Assembly (NCBI RefSeq): GCF_004343195.1
Contig: NZ_SMCR01000001.1
Location: 496,001 to 560,000 of the forward strand
Reading direction: 5' to 3'
Origin: Biostraticola tofi
GTDB lineage: Bacteria; Pseudomonadota; Gammaproteobacteria; Enterobacterales; Enterobacteriaceae
Length of the DNA stretch: 64,000 nucleotides
Shown here: positions 1 through 9,118 of the stretch, in pieces
Layout of the letters: every line of letters starts with the position of its first letter
Position numbering within the stretch: the stretch's first letter is position 1
Program-made: the position numbers and the translations under genes
The notes under the pieces: generated by a model
Databases searched by the model: none
Seen by the model: only the letters and a program-made list of their open reading frames with translations
Told to the model about the DNA's origin: nothing

Positions 1-624
1 TTCCACCTCCATTACCGCCGGCAGGGTATTGATATCGGTACCGGAACGTTGCCAGATCTCCGTGCGCGTGGCCGCCGGTAGTACCGCCTGGACATAGACC
101 CCTTTGCTTGCCAATTCCAGGTTGAGTCCCTGAGAGAGGTACAGTACAAACGCCTTGGTGGCGCCATATACCGACATGCCGAACTCCGGCGCCAGGCCGA
201 CCACTGAACCGATATTGATGATTGCCCCCTCACCCGCTGCCGCCAGACGCGGCGCTGCCGCACTGGCAAGCCGCACCAGGGCGGTGGTATTCAGGCTAAC
301 CAGCCTGCCGATATCGTCGGTAGACTGTTCGGTAAAGCGGCCGCCCAGGCTGATGCCGGCATTGTTGACCAGGATACCGATCTGCACATCATTGCGCAGC
401 CGTGCTTCTACCTTTGCCAGGTCGGCGGCAGCGGTCAAATCCGCCTTGATGATATCAATCTCTACCTGATGCCGATGACGAAGGCCGGAAGCCAATGCCG
501 CCATGCGGCAAGCATCGCGGGCCACCAGCACCAGGTTATGACCGCGTTGGGCAAAACGCTCGGCATAGGTGGCGCCAATGCCGGTTGAGGCGCCGGTGAT
601 AAGAACGGTAGGACACGTATTCAT
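1..624 (-). CDS. Short-chain dehydrogenase/reductase, 3' end cut by window edge
   Basis: This is an NAD(P)-dependent oxidoreductase of the SDR superfamily; the substrate is unknown. The visible 208 residues carry the cofactor-binding glycine motif GASTGIG at residues 11-17, NNAG at 87-90, and the catalytic set Ser140, Tyr153 and Lys157 in a YxxxK arrangement. The C-terminal substrate-binding part, perhaps 50 residues, lies outside the window. The start is the ATG at 624-622. The gene diverges from a TetR-type regulator at 813, and the spacer holds two matching inverted repeats, so control by that regulator is a reasonable inference. Confidence 0.9.
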   Translation of the reverse strand, partial: MNTCPTVLITGASTGIGATYAERFAQRGHNLVLVARDACRMAALASGLRHRHQVEIDIIKADLTAAADLAKVEARLRNDVQIGILVNNAGISLGGRFTEQSTDDIGRLVSLNTTALVRLASAAAPRLAAAGEGAIINIGSVVGLAPEFGMSVYGATKAFVLYLSQGLNLELASKGVYVQAVLPAATRTEIWQRSGTDINTLPAVMEVE

Positions 625-680
625 AGTGATGTTCTCAGAGGATAGTGGGGCAACAGCCCATAAAGGATCGCTATTTATAA

Positions 681-722
681 ATGATATACGTCATGTATAA
701 ATTATATTATGACGACCATCAT
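681..722. promoter_or_regulatory. Paired ATGA-N6-TCAT inverted repeats, candidate TetR operators
   Basis: Two copies of the pattern ATGA-N6-TCAT lie at 681-694 and 709-722, with starts 28 bases apart, in the spacer between the divergent SDR and tetR genes. A looser TATGA-N13-TCATA repeat lies at 767-789, nearer the tetR start. A divergent TetR regulator normally binds such a shared spacer. Binding itself is inference. Confidence 0.45.
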
Positions 723-812
723 CTAAGTGTCAATCCCTACCGTATGATTAGATGATAAGTGACATTTATGAGAATTATCGACTATCATAAATAATCATCG
801 TGAGGAGAAATT

Positions 813-1427
813 ATGGCCCGAGCATCAAAACAACAGATGGCGCTGAATCGCCATGCGATAGTAGCTACCTCGTCCAGGCTGTTTCGAGCCCAGGGATTGA
901 ACGGCGTCAGCGTTAATGATCTGATGGCGGCGGTCGGCCTGACCCACGGCGGATTCTACGGCCATTTTGCGTCCAAAGATCAGCTGGCGGCAATCGCCTG
1001 CCGCCAGGCACTGGACGATTCTCGCGCTCGCTGGCAGAGTGCCTGTCGCCAGCCTGACCAGGATAATCTCGGTAACTTGGCCGCGTTTTATCTGTCTGCC
1101 GCCCATCGCGACAATATTGATGATGGCTGCGCTATTACCGCATTAGCCAGCGATGTGGCCCGCGAGAGCGAGGATAAGCCGGTACGTGCAGTCTATATCG
1201 ACGGGGTAAAATCGATGCTGGCCAGGCTGGAATCATTTTCGAATAATGATAATCAGCCTGAAGAACGCCAGCAGGCACTGGCTCGGTTGGCCCTGCTGGT
1301 CGGATCGCTGACCCTTGCCAGGGCCACGGCCGGCGACCCGTTATCAGATGCATTTCTTGCAGCGGCCAGGCAAAGCCTGCTCAAGGAACAAGCCAAGCCA
1401 GGGGATACGCCCCGGCATCAGGAGTAA
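813..1427 (+). CDS. TetR/AcrR-family transcriptional regulator
   Basis: This 204-residue protein has the TetR plan. An N-terminal helix-turn-helix domain spans roughly residues 12-58, with the typical ending GLTHGGFYGHFASKDQL, and is followed by a helical ligand-binding and dimerisation domain. A good ribosome site (GAGGAG) stands 7 bases before the ATG. Regulators of this type with the GGFYGHF signature often control a neighbouring dehydrogenase or efflux gene; here the divergent SDR is the obvious target. The inducer cannot be read from sequence. Confidence 0.9.
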   Translation: MARASKQQMALNRHAIVATSSRLFRAQGLNGVSVNDLMAAVGLTHGGFYGHFASKDQLAAIACRQALDDSRARWQSACRQPDQDNLGNLAAFYLSAAHRDNIDDGCAITALASDVARESEDKPVRAVYIDGVKSMLARLESFSNNDNQPEERQQALARLALLVGSLTLARATAGDPLSDAFLAAARQSLLKEQAKPGDTPRHQE

Positions 1428-1689
1428 GACGCGATGCTGATAGCTCAGTTTACCGAGTGACGGTCTAAAGCAGCCTTCCGGCATCATTAGCGGCTACCTT
1501 AACGACATTTATCAGCCCCTCCGTTTTAGGGCCGGGTTTCAGATCGGCTGCTTTTCGCCCTCAAGCCTGGCCGCTGGGCTGGCGTGTTCAATCTCGGTGA
1601 ACGCGCCGCCAATGGCCAATGATTGACATGACCGGCACTTTGTCTAATGATGCTTGATTATGCGCGATTCTGATAATTCTAAGGCTACC

Positions 1690-2463
1690 ATGGTCGACTA
1701 CGCCGCCTTTCCGCCACAACGGCAGTGCAAAATAAAACAGTTGCTCAGTGAACAGGGCCGCGTGGTCTGTGCTGAGCTGTCGCGCGCGTTGAACGTCTCC
1801 GAGCATACCATCCGACGGGATCTGAAAGAGCTGGCTCGGGCCGGAGCCTGCAAGCGGGTGTACGGCGGTGCGGTGAATATGCTGGCGCCGGCCGGCAATT
1901 TCAACGAACGTCTGACCGAGGATGATAGCGTCAAAGCGGACATCGCCCGCGCCGCCGTGGGCGTATTGAAGCCCGATACCTGTGTGTTTATCGATGCCGG
2001 CACCACCAACCTGGCAGTGGCGAGGCTTATTCCGGATACGATGAAACTGACGGTAGTCTGTAATTCGCCGCTTATCGCGGCAGAGCTGCTGCGGCATCCC
2101 GAACTGGAGGTGATATTGATCGGCGGCAAGATTAACCGTGAGACCGGCGGCGCGGTGAGCATTGATACCCTGCGGCAACTGGAGACCATGTATTTCGATC
2201 AATGCCTGCTCGGCGGATGCGCTTTTGACGTCCATCATGGCCTGACGGTGTTTGGCTATGAAGAGGCCGAGTTTAAAAAAACCTTGCTCAGGCGCAGCAA
2301 TGAAATTTTCGTCGCCCTGACGGCCAATAAACTCTCCGCCCTGGCGCGCTATCGGGTATGCGACAGTGATGATATTACCACCCTGTTCACCGACAAAGGG
2401 TTATCCGACGCCAGTCTCAACCTGCTCCAGCAACATAAGCTCAATGTCATCGTAGCCCGGTAA
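1690..2463 (+). CDS. DeoR-family transcriptional regulator
   Basis: The protein has an N-terminal DeoR helix-turn-helix (about residues 8-60, including the segment SEHTIRRDLKELARAG) and a C-terminal DeoR sensor domain with the phosphosugar-binding motif DAGTTN and a GGCAFD stretch. Members usually sense a phosphorylated sugar and repress its catabolic genes. I chose the ATG at 1690 because AAGG stands 5 bases before it. The open frame continues upstream to a TTG at 1654 and an ATG at 1660 without a ribosome site, which would add 10-12 residues. The phosphatase and MFS genes downstream are possible targets. Confidence 0.88.
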   Translation: MVDYAAFPPQRQCKIKQLLSEQGRVVCAELSRALNVSEHTIRRDLKELARAGACKRVYGGAVNMLAPAGNFNERLTEDDSVKADIARAAVGVLKPDTCVFIDAGTTNLAVARLIPDTMKLTVVCNSPLIAAELLRHPELEVILIGGKINRETGGAVSIDTLRQLETMYFDQCLLGGCAFDVHHGLTVFGYEEAEFKKTLLRRSNEIFVALTANKLSALARYRVCDSDDITTLFTDKGLSDASLNLLQQHKLNVIVAR

Positions 2464-2994
2464 CCTTGCGAGCCAGTCCCTGCAATGACCCCTTTCCTCC
2501 TCAGTTCCTCTGCGGATACCGGTACTGCGCGCTTGGGTTATACGGGTCATGTTGCTCGGCATCCCAGCCCGGCCGGCATTACGCCACGACAGACGTTCAT
2601 GCTGACGTCATACCGCGTTGATAATTTATAGCGTCATGGTCAAGAGCCGTCGGATGCGCCTATTAGCTCGTTTATGCGCGGTATGCCGGCGAGCGCTGAG
2701 TGTATCGGGCGTCGCCAAAAATATTGCCTGCGTCGAAGCAGACTTACACTCACAGCCAATATCCTTATATTTAACTGATAAATAATCGAAATATTACGTT
2801 CACACCCTGCCAGGTGAGTAATCATCGCGGGCAATGCTACCCATGACAGTGTCACTTTTTTACAAATACAGCGTCATTACGGTTGAAAAACTGCAGTTAA
2901 AAAAGCACAATCAAGCACAATCGAGCAATGAATTACCCTCAGCTGCCGGCAAGGCATCGCTCAGGTCGCGTCTTTCAATATCACTAAAGGAACA
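2464..2994. other. 531-base gap between deoR-type gene and phosphatase
   Basis: I see no convincing gene here. The octamer AGCGTCAT occurs at 2630-2637 and at 2870-2877, and a related CGTCAT at 2606-2611. The sequence becomes AT-richer from about 2750. A short direct repeat (AAGCACAATC, twice) lies around 2900-2920. The promoter of the phosphatase must be here, but I cannot place it. Confidence 0.4.
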
Positions 2995-2997
2995 ATG

Positions 2998-3789
2998 ATG
3001 AACTACAACATCCCTGATATCGATTTTTTCCATAAGCTCGCCGATGCGGCCGACCTGCAGACCCTGCCCCGCTACCGAAGCCAGAACGACTTGCATGTGG
3101 GCTCCAAGCCCAAAGAAGGCTACCGCTTTGATCCGGTCACCGATGCCGATAGGGAAGCGGAACGGGTGATGCGGGCGTTGATTGATGCAACGTTTCCTGA
3201 GCACGCCATTATGGGAGAAGAATTCGGCACCACCGGCAGCGGCCCAATCCAATGGGTGCTGGATCCGGTCGATGGCACTCGGCCTTTTCTGTGCGGCTTG
3301 CCGGTATGGGCAACCCTGATAGGTTTGAATGTTGATGGACGGGCGCGGATGGGCATGATGGATCAGCCTTTTACCGGTGAACGGTTCTGGGCCGATGGGC
3401 AGCAGGCATGGTATCAGCGCCAAGGGGTAACAACGCCGCTCAGCACCCGCAAAAATGTATCGCTGGCCCAGGCGATACTCCATACCACCTCGCCGGAACC
3501 GCTTGCCCGTCACCCCAAAGTCAATTTTGCCGCCCTGTCCGCAGCGACCCTGATGACCCGCTACGGCGGCGAATGCTATGCGATGGCAATGCTGGCCGCC
3601 GGCCGAATTGATATCTGCCTGGAATATGATCTCCAGCCCTATGATATTGTGGCGCTGATTCCGATTATTGAGCAGGCAGGCGGTCGGATTACTACCCTTC
3701 AGGGGGAACGCCCGGAATCAGGCGGACAGATCCTGGCCTGCGGCTGCCCGCGATTGCATGAACAGGCCCTCAGTATCCTTAATGGCTAA
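2998..3789 (+). CDS. Inositol-monophosphatase-family phosphatase (histidinol-phosphatase type)
   Basis: This is a Mg-dependent phosphomonoesterase of the FIG superfamily, 263 residues. The metal-binding motifs are all present: GEE near residue 74, DPVDGT near residue 90, and the C-terminal motif around the segment YDLQPYDIVALIPIIEQAGG. The fold length and the RYGGECYAMAMLAAGRID segment match the HisN-type histidinol-phosphatase subgroup, but no his gene is nearby, so the substrate is open. Two ATGs are adjacent; the second fits the AAGGA ribosome site better. A YbjJ-like transporter follows, so uptake and dephosphorylation of one compound is possible. Confidence 0.85.
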   Translation: MNYNIPDIDFFHKLADAADLQTLPRYRSQNDLHVGSKPKEGYRFDPVTDADREAERVMRALIDATFPEHAIMGEEFGTTGSGPIQWVLDPVDGTRPFLCGLPVWATLIGLNVDGRARMGMMDQPFTGERFWADGQQAWYQRQGVTTPLSTRKNVSLAQAILHTTSPEPLARHPKVNFAALSAATLMTRYGGECYAMAMLAAGRIDICLEYDLQPYDIVALIPIIEQAGGRITTLQGERPESGGQILACGCPRLHEQALSILNG

Positions 3790-3844
3790 ACTTAATTTCC
3801 AACACCTGCATGAGCAAGCTCTCAATAGCATTAATGGCTAAACT
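3755..3844 (+). repeat. Degenerate direct repeat of the phosphatase gene tail
   Basis: The last codons and stop of the phosphatase gene (3755-3792) recur, diverged, at 3807-3844. In frame the copies read LHEQALSILNG-stop and LHEQALNSING-stop. The second copy has no gene body. It looks like the remnant of a tandem gene copy that was later deleted. Confidence 0.75.
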
Positions 3845-3868
3845 GAATCTCTATCGCCTTATTTTCCA

Positions 3869-3881
3869 GCCCCTGCGGGGC
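3869..3881 (+). other. Small GC hairpin before the MFS gene
   Basis: A perfect stem GCCCC-TGC-GGGGC stands 25 bases upstream of the transporter start. No clear T-run follows. It could be a weak terminator or a leader structure. Confidence 0.3.
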
Positions 3882-3906
3882 CCTTTGCAGTAAGGATTTC
3901 TGTTTT

Positions 3907-5082
3907 ATGAGTCAACCCTCAACGCTAAATGCCGCCGCTACCCGCGCAGAGCGGCGGGATACGCCCGCTAAACGCGAGCGAACCGCCACCAGAACGGTTT
4001 TTTTTATGGCCGGCTTCGCCACCGCCGCCTGGGCTGCGCTGGTGCCGTTTGCCAAACTGAATACCGGTGTCGGCGACGGCACGCTGGGGATGCTGTTGCT
4101 CTGCCTGGGGATGGGTGCGCTGGTGGCGATGCCGCTGACCGGGGTGCTCACCACCCGCTTCGGCTGCCGCAAGGTGATGCTGTTTGCCGTGGTCCTTTTT
4201 AGCCTCATGCTGCCGCTGCTGTCGATTATTCCCTCCCCCTGGCTGCTGGCCGTTGCCCTGGTGGCCTTCGGCATCGGTATCGGCACCACCGATTGTGCGA
4301 TGAATGTGCAGGCGATCATTGTCGAGAAAGCGGCTCCCCGACCGCTGATGTCGGGGTTCCATGGTTTTTACAGCATCGGCGGCATTGCCGGCGCCGGCGC
4401 CATGAGCGCCATGATGTCGCTGGGGCTCAGCGCCCTGCTGGCCAGTCTTATCGCCAGCGGCCTGGTGCTGGTGTTACTGGCCGCCAGCCTGCGCGGTTTT
4501 CTGCCTTATGCCAACCCGGCCGAAGGGCCGGCGTTCGCCGTGCCGCGCGGAACGGTGCTGGTGCTGGGCGTGATCTGTTTCGCGGTATTTCTGGCCGAGG
4601 GGACGGTTTTGGACTGGAGCGCGATTTTCCTCACCGAATACCGTCAATTACCTGACGCCCAGGGCGGATTGGGTTTTGCCTGCTTTGCCGCCGCCATGAC
4701 GCTGGGCAGACTGACCGGCGACAGCATCGTCGCCCGGTTAGGACAGCATCGGGTGGTGGTGGTTGGCGCGCTGTTGGCGGCGGCGGGCCTGTTTCTCACC
4801 CTGTGGCTGCCTTCCTGGACCGCGGCGCTGGTCGGCTATGCCCTGATAGGCATTGGCTGCGCCAATATCGTACCGGTGGTGTTCTCGGCCATCGGCCGTC
4901 AGAACAGTATGCCCCAGGCGGTGGCAGTACCTGCGGTGACGACGCTTGGCTATCTCGGCGTACTGGCAGGCCCGGCCAGTATCGGTTTTATCGCCCATCA
5001 CAGCAGTCTGGCCATCGCATTTGGTTTCGTCGCCGTACTGATGCTGATGGTGGTGCTGCTGGCCAAGGTGGTGAAAAACTAG
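3907..5082 (+). CDS. MFS transporter, YbjJ-like
   Basis: A 391-residue inner-membrane carrier with about 12 hydrophobic helices after a charged 35-residue N-terminus. The segment MSGFHGFYSIGGIAGAG and the C-terminal TTGYL-like and GP motifs are close to E. coli YbjJ, an orphan MFS protein distantly related to fucose permease. Substrate unknown. It lies 117 bases after the phosphatase on the same strand and may be cotranscribed with it. E. coli ybjJ also neighbours a phosphatase gene, though of the HAD family. Confidence 0.85.
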   Translation: MSQPSTLNAAATRAERRDTPAKRERTATRTVFFMAGFATAAWAALVPFAKLNTGVGDGTLGMLLLCLGMGALVAMPLTGVLTTRFGCRKVMLFAVVLFSLMLPLLSIIPSPWLLAVALVAFGIGIGTTDCAMNVQAIIVEKAAPRPLMSGFHGFYSIGGIAGAGAMSAMMSLGLSALLASLIASGLVLVLLAASLRGFLPYANPAEGPAFAVPRGTVLVLGVICFAVFLAEGTVLDWSAIFLTEYRQLPDAQGGLGFACFAAAMTLGRLTGDSIVARLGQHRVVVVGALLAAAGLFLTLWLPSWTAALVGYALIGIGCANIVPVVFSAIGRQNSMPQAVAVPAVTTLGYLGVLAGPASIGFIAHHSSLAIAFGFVAVLMLMVVLLAKVVKN

Positions 5083-5110
5083 CGATTTAACATCAGCCGC
5101 AACATAAAAG

Positions 5111-5124
5111 CCCGCGCCAGCGGG
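5111..5124 (+). terminator. Possible terminator after the MFS gene
   Basis: A stem CCCGC-GCCA-GCGGG is followed by a T-containing but interrupted tract. It lies between two genes that converge. The call is weak because the stem is short. Confidence 0.3.
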
Positions 5125-5184
5125 TGTTGTCTTGCACCGGGCTGCGGTCATTCATCTGCAGCCCATTGCCGCAACAACGCCGGG

Positions 5185-6360
5185 TTACCCATTATCGTAT
5201 GCACGGTGCATGTCCGGTTTCCCGGCCGCATTATCGGCGCCATGAGCCGTTATCAGGTTGATTATCTCGCCCAGCAATTGATACAGCCGGTAGCGATGGC
5301 CGGAGCGAGCAGCGGAAGTGGTGCCGTCCGACGTCATCACCACCGTCAGCTTGAGGCTGGGGACGATATAAAGCATCTGGCCGCCAAAGCCCCAGGCATA
5401 ATGCACATCACGGTCGGCAATTCGGGTGTGAAACCAGCCGTAACCATAGCCATCGCCGGTATATACTGAATGGGTGCGCGTCTGCCAGGATGACCTGATC
5501 CACTGCTCAGACAGCAGCCGCTGCCCCTGAGGGGTGACGCCGCCGCTGCGATAAAGCTCGCCGAACGCCAGCAAAGAGCGCGGACTCATCGCCATTTCGT
5601 TACCGCCCAGGTAGATACCCTGCGGGTCCCGCGCCCAGTTGGCGATGGTGAATCCGCTGAGCGGCCCCAGCCAGTCCCTGGCAAGCGCAAGGGTGCTTTT
5701 GCCGGTCCGGCGAGTAAGAATGGCCGACAGCAGGTGGGTAGAGCCGGTAGAGTAAATCATTGCGCCACCCGGCTGGTCCTGAAACGGTCGAGCCAGCGCT
5801 GCGCGGACCCAGTTCCGGCTGCTGACCCATGCGCCATAGCCGGGGCCGGAGGTCGACCCCAGCCCGGCCTGCATCGAAAGCAGATGACCGAGGGTCAGCC
5901 GGCCGAAACGGGGGTCAGGATTGGCCGGCAACTCTTTTTCCAGCAGCCCGGCCACTTTTTGGTCGCTGCCGGTCAATATGCCTTTGTCGATAGCGATACC
6001 GACCAAGGCCGATATCACCGTTTTGGATGCTGATTTGATATTGGTGGCTGAGGTGGTCCGGTGGCCGCGATAGCCACGCTCGGCCAGTATCTGGCCATCG
6101 CGGGCGATAATCAGCGTTTCCAGCGGCTGGATAGCGCCGGCCTGGTCGGCCAGTTGACTGATGGCGAGCGGCGGCGCGGCGCTCGCCTGGGGCAGCAGCG
6201 GCAGTAGCGGCAGCACAATAATCGGTATCAGCAAAGCGCGCATCAGCGGCCCTGGCAGCCGTGTAATCCCACTCTTCGGCCATACTACTGCGGCCAGCCC
6301 CACCACGCTGAAGATCTTCCTCGCGCTGAGCGCCCCTTTCGCCGCTGCTGACTGCTGCAT
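5185..6360 (-). CDS. Serine hydrolase, beta-lactamase class C/penicillin-binding type
   Basis: A 391-residue protein of the class C beta-lactamase-like serine hydrolase family. The nucleophile motif is Ser110-Ala-Ser-Lys113 (SxxK). A second motif, Tyr-Ser-Thr, lies near residue 205 in the segment MIYSTGSTHLL. The N-terminus has two hydrophobic stretches (about 16-28 and 40-58), the second resembling a signal peptide ending in ASA, so it acts in the periplasm or is membrane-anchored. The start at 6360 has an AAGGGG ribosome site; Met40 is an alternative without one. The substrate could be peptides, esters or lactams. Confidence 0.85.
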   Translation of the reverse strand: MQQSAAAKGALSARKIFSVVGLAAVVWPKSGITRLPGPLMRALLIPIIVLPLLPLLPQASAAPPLAISQLADQAGAIQPLETLIIARDGQILAERGYRGHRTTSATNIKSASKTVISALVGIAIDKGILTGSDQKVAGLLEKELPANPDPRFGRLTLGHLLSMQAGLGSTSGPGYGAWVSSRNWVRAALARPFQDQPGGAMIYSTGSTHLLSAILTRRTGKSTLALARDWLGPLSGFTIANWARDPQGIYLGGNEMAMSPRSLLAFGELYRSGGVTPQGQRLLSEQWIRSSWQTRTHSVYTGDGYGYGWFHTRIADRDVHYAWGFGGQMLYIVPSLKLTVVMTSDGTTSAARSGHRYRLYQLLGEIINLITAHGADNAAGKPDMHRAYDNG

Positions 6361-6669
6361 CCGTTTTCCCCTTCAAAGCGCCTGGCAATAGTATGAGTGT
6401 AAGACCAAATCCGGCACGCTGTCTGGACTATGGCGCGACGATAGCCGTTTCCCCGCTTGATCAGATCAATATTTCATTTATATGTGACTTTTTTTTCTTT
6501 TATTTGAACAATATTTATCGCCTGAAAAATGCCGTTAGGAAACATCTCTGACCTGCTAAAAAAGCCGATAACCGAATAATGCCGCCTTCCACCCGCCCCC
6601 GGCCAGTGTTTCATTTAACGCCGCTCTGGCCAGCCGGAAAGGCGCGCTATTGACTGCATCGTACCAACA
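6361..6669. other. Divergent promoter region, no gene
   Basis: These bases separate the start of the serine hydrolase from the GntR operator region. The stretch around 6470-6530 is AT-rich and is the likely place for promoters of both genes. I see no open frame or RNA gene. Confidence 0.4.
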
Positions 6670-6707
6670 TGGTTTGTTGAACCAATTGAAGATTGGAACG
6701 AACCAAT
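6670..6707. promoter_or_regulatory. Overlapping inverted repeats at the gntR start, candidate operator
   Basis: Three perfect small inverted repeats are chained here: TGGTT-N5-AACCA at 6670-6684, CCAAT-N5-ATTGG across 6682-6696, and ATTGG-N6-CCAAT at 6692-6707. The last runs into the start codon of the regulator. FadR-subfamily regulators bind short palindromes of this size, so autoregulation is likely but inferred. Confidence 0.5.
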
Positions 6708-7512
6708 GGGCAAATCATTAGAAAATAATATGATAAAAAATTCCGATATTGCGCCAGAGTATTCCTCAATCGGCCAGGAGAATTCCAATTATGCTCTTGG
6801 CCGGTTACGCGAACTGCTGAGCCACAGCGCCATTGAACCCAACGGCAAATTACCTACCGAACGGGCACTCTCAGAGCGTTGGGGCGTCGGCCGGCGGGAG
6901 GTGCGCCGAGCGCTGGAAGTGGTCGAAGCCGAAGGGCTTATCTGGCGCAAACAGGGAGCGGGGACCTTTCTTGGCCAAAAGCCCGATGATTGGGGCAATC
7001 ATGCGGCCAATCTGATCGATGGAACCAATTTTATGGAGATCATGGAAGTCCGGCTGCGTCTTGAGCCGCAGTTAGCCCAGTTAGCGGCGCTGCGCGCCAA
7101 GCCGCGCGATATTGAAAAGATGCGCACCCTGCTCGACAAGATTGGCGAGCGTGACGATGCCGACTGGGGTGAGCTGTGGGATGGCGCGCTGCACCGGGTG
7201 ATTGCCCAAAGCGCCGGCAATCAGTTGTTCCTATCGCTGTTCGATATCGTCAACCGCGTCCGGCAAGACCCCGCCTGGCAAGCGCTGCGTGAACGAGCGC
7301 GTAAACAGCCGCCGTCGATGGGCTCCCATGATCACCACACCGAGATCATCGAGGCCATAGCCGCCAGGGATCCGCAACGAGCAGGAGACGCGATGCGCCT
7401 GCATCTGCTGACCCTGCAGGAGCGGCTGATACGCCAGACCTCCATGAGCCATCTGGTCCCGAACGTCGATGGCAGCGTAACGGTCGATAGCACCGATTTA
7501 GACAGATCCTAG
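6706..7512 (+). CDS. GntR-family regulator, FadR subfamily
   Basis: A 268-residue regulator with a winged helix-turn-helix at about residues 40-95 (segments LPTERALSERWGVGRREVRRAL and QGAGTFLG) and a helical FCD effector domain from about residue 105, with the conserved metal or ligand histidines seen in HRV and SHDHHTEI. The start at 6706 has only a weak ribosome site; a second ATG lies at 6730. It stands directly before the ABC importer and GGT genes on the same strand and probably controls them in response to their substrate. Confidence 0.88.
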   Translation: MGKSLENNMIKNSDIAPEYSSIGQENSNYALGRLRELLSHSAIEPNGKLPTERALSERWGVGRREVRRALEVVEAEGLIWRKQGAGTFLGQKPDDWGNHAANLIDGTNFMEIMEVRLRLEPQLAQLAALRAKPRDIEKMRTLLDKIGERDDADWGELWDGALHRVIAQSAGNQLFLSLFDIVNRVRQDPAWQALRERARKQPPSMGSHDHHTEIIEAIAARDPQRAGDAMRLHLLTLQERLIRQTSMSHLVPNVDGSVTVDSTDLDRS

Positions 7513-7593
7513 ACAGACCACCTTAAAGAGACCTTGGACACACTTGGGGCAGGCCCAGTCCTGCCTGCCCCCCCCCACCAGAGGAATGACAAA

Positions 7594-9105
7594 ATGACTC
7601 GATTTACCCTACAGGCCGGGCTGTTGCTGGCCGGGACTATGCTAGCCTCCACGGCCTATGCCAGCGAAATGCGCATTGGCCTGATGGACGATGCCGACGT
7701 ACTGGATCCGGCCCAGTCACGGTCATTTGTCGGCCGTCTGGTCTATACCAGCCTGTGCGATAAACTGGTGGATGTGGATAATCAGCTGACGGTTATCCCT
7801 CAGCTCGCCACAAAATGGGCATGGGGCAATGAAGGACGCACCCTGACCATGGATCTGCGCCAGGGGGTAAAATTCCACGATGGCACGCCGTTTAACGCTG
7901 ACGCGGTGGTCTATAACATCAACCGTAACCTGACCCTGCCCGAATCCCGCCGCAAGAGTGAGCTGTCCTCGGTGGCCAAGGTGGAAGCCAGCGGCGAATA
8001 CCAGGTGACCTTCACGCTGAAAAGCCCGGATGTCAGTCTGCTGGCGCAGCTGTCCGACCGCGCCGGCATGATGATTTCCCCGACCGCCGGCAAGGCGCTG
8101 GGCGCCAATTTCGGTTCCAACCCGGTCTGCTCAGGCGCCTTCAAATTTGTGCAGCGCGTTCAGCAGGACCGCATTGTACTGGAAAAATTTGCCGACTACT
8201 GGAACGCGGATAAGGTGTATCTCGATAAAGTGACCTTCCTGCCGATACCGGACACCACCGTGCGCCTGGCCAACCTGCAATCGGGCGAGCTCGATCTGGC
8301 TGAACGTATTTCCGCCTCCGACGTTGAGGCGGTCAAGAAAGACGCCAACCTGGTCTACGGCAAAGTGGTCGGCCCGGGCTATCTGTCGCTGTATGTCAAT
8401 GTCGGCAATGGCGCCAAGGCGGATAATCCTTTTGGCAAGGATAAGCGCCTGCGCCAGGCCTTCTCTTTGTCAATCGATCGCGACGCCATCAATCAGGTGG
8501 TTTATGAAGGCACCGCCCTGCCCGGCAACCAGCCCTGGCCGTCGACCAGCCCTTGGTATAACAAGGACCTGCCGGTACCGACGCGGGATGTGGCCAAAGC
8601 CAAGGCGTTGATGAAAGCCGCCGGCTATGATCGTTTTACCCTTGAACTGCAGCATGCCAATAACACCACCCAGACCCAGATGATGCAGGTCATCCAGTCG
8701 ATGGCCGCCGAAGCCGGTTTTGACGTCAAACTGAAGTCGACCGAGTTTGCCACCCTGCTGTCCGAACAGTCTGCCGGCAACTACCAGCTGTCACGTTCCG
8801 ACTGGTCTGGCCGCTCTGATCCAGACGGCAATGTGCATCAGTTTGTCACCTGCAAGGGCGGTCTTAATGACACCAAGTATTGCAACCCCGAAGTAGATAA
8901 GCTGCTTAATGAAGCCCGTGAGACCAGCGACGTCGCGGTACGCAAGGCCAAATATGATGCCGCAACGCGTATTCTGAATGACGATTTGCCGATGATCTAT
9001 CTGGGCCACCAGGCTTATCTTTATGCCTATTCCAAGAAAATCAGCGGTTTTACCCCCTCGACTGACGGCATGATCCGCCTGACCGGCGTCAAAAAAGCCG
9101 ACTGA
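7594..9105 (+). CDS. Peptide-type ABC transporter, periplasmic binding protein
   Basis: A family 5 extracellular solute-binding protein of 503 residues, as in dipeptide, oligopeptide, nickel and glutathione importers. The start at 7594 has AGAGGA before it and gives a clean signal peptide, with hydrophobic core LLLAGTMLASTAYA and cleavage after AYA. The family signature around TMDLRQGVKFHDGTPFNADAV is clear. Closest by gene context to GsiB of the E. coli glutathione importer, but ligand assignment needs binding data. A strong hairpin follows the stop codon. Confidence 0.92.
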   Translation: MTRFTLQAGLLLAGTMLASTAYASEMRIGLMDDADVLDPAQSRSFVGRLVYTSLCDKLVDVDNQLTVIPQLATKWAWGNEGRTLTMDLRQGVKFHDGTPFNADAVVYNINRNLTLPESRRKSELSSVAKVEASGEYQVTFTLKSPDVSLLAQLSDRAGMMISPTAGKALGANFGSNPVCSGAFKFVQRVQQDRIVLEKFADYWNADKVYLDKVTFLPIPDTTVRLANLQSGELDLAERISASDVEAVKKDANLVYGKVVGPGYLSLYVNVGNGAKADNPFGKDKRLRQAFSLSIDRDAINQVVYEGTALPGNQPWPSTSPWYNKDLPVPTRDVAKAKALMKAAGYDRFTLELQHANNTTQTQMMQVIQSMAAEAGFDVKLKSTEFATLLSEQSAGNYQLSRSDWSGRSDPDGNVHQFVTCKGGLNDTKYCNPEVDKLLNEARETSDVAVRKAKYDAATRILNDDLPMIYLGHQAYLYAYSKKISGFTPSTDGMIRLTGVKKAD

Positions 9106-9118
9106 ATCCAGCAGCACT

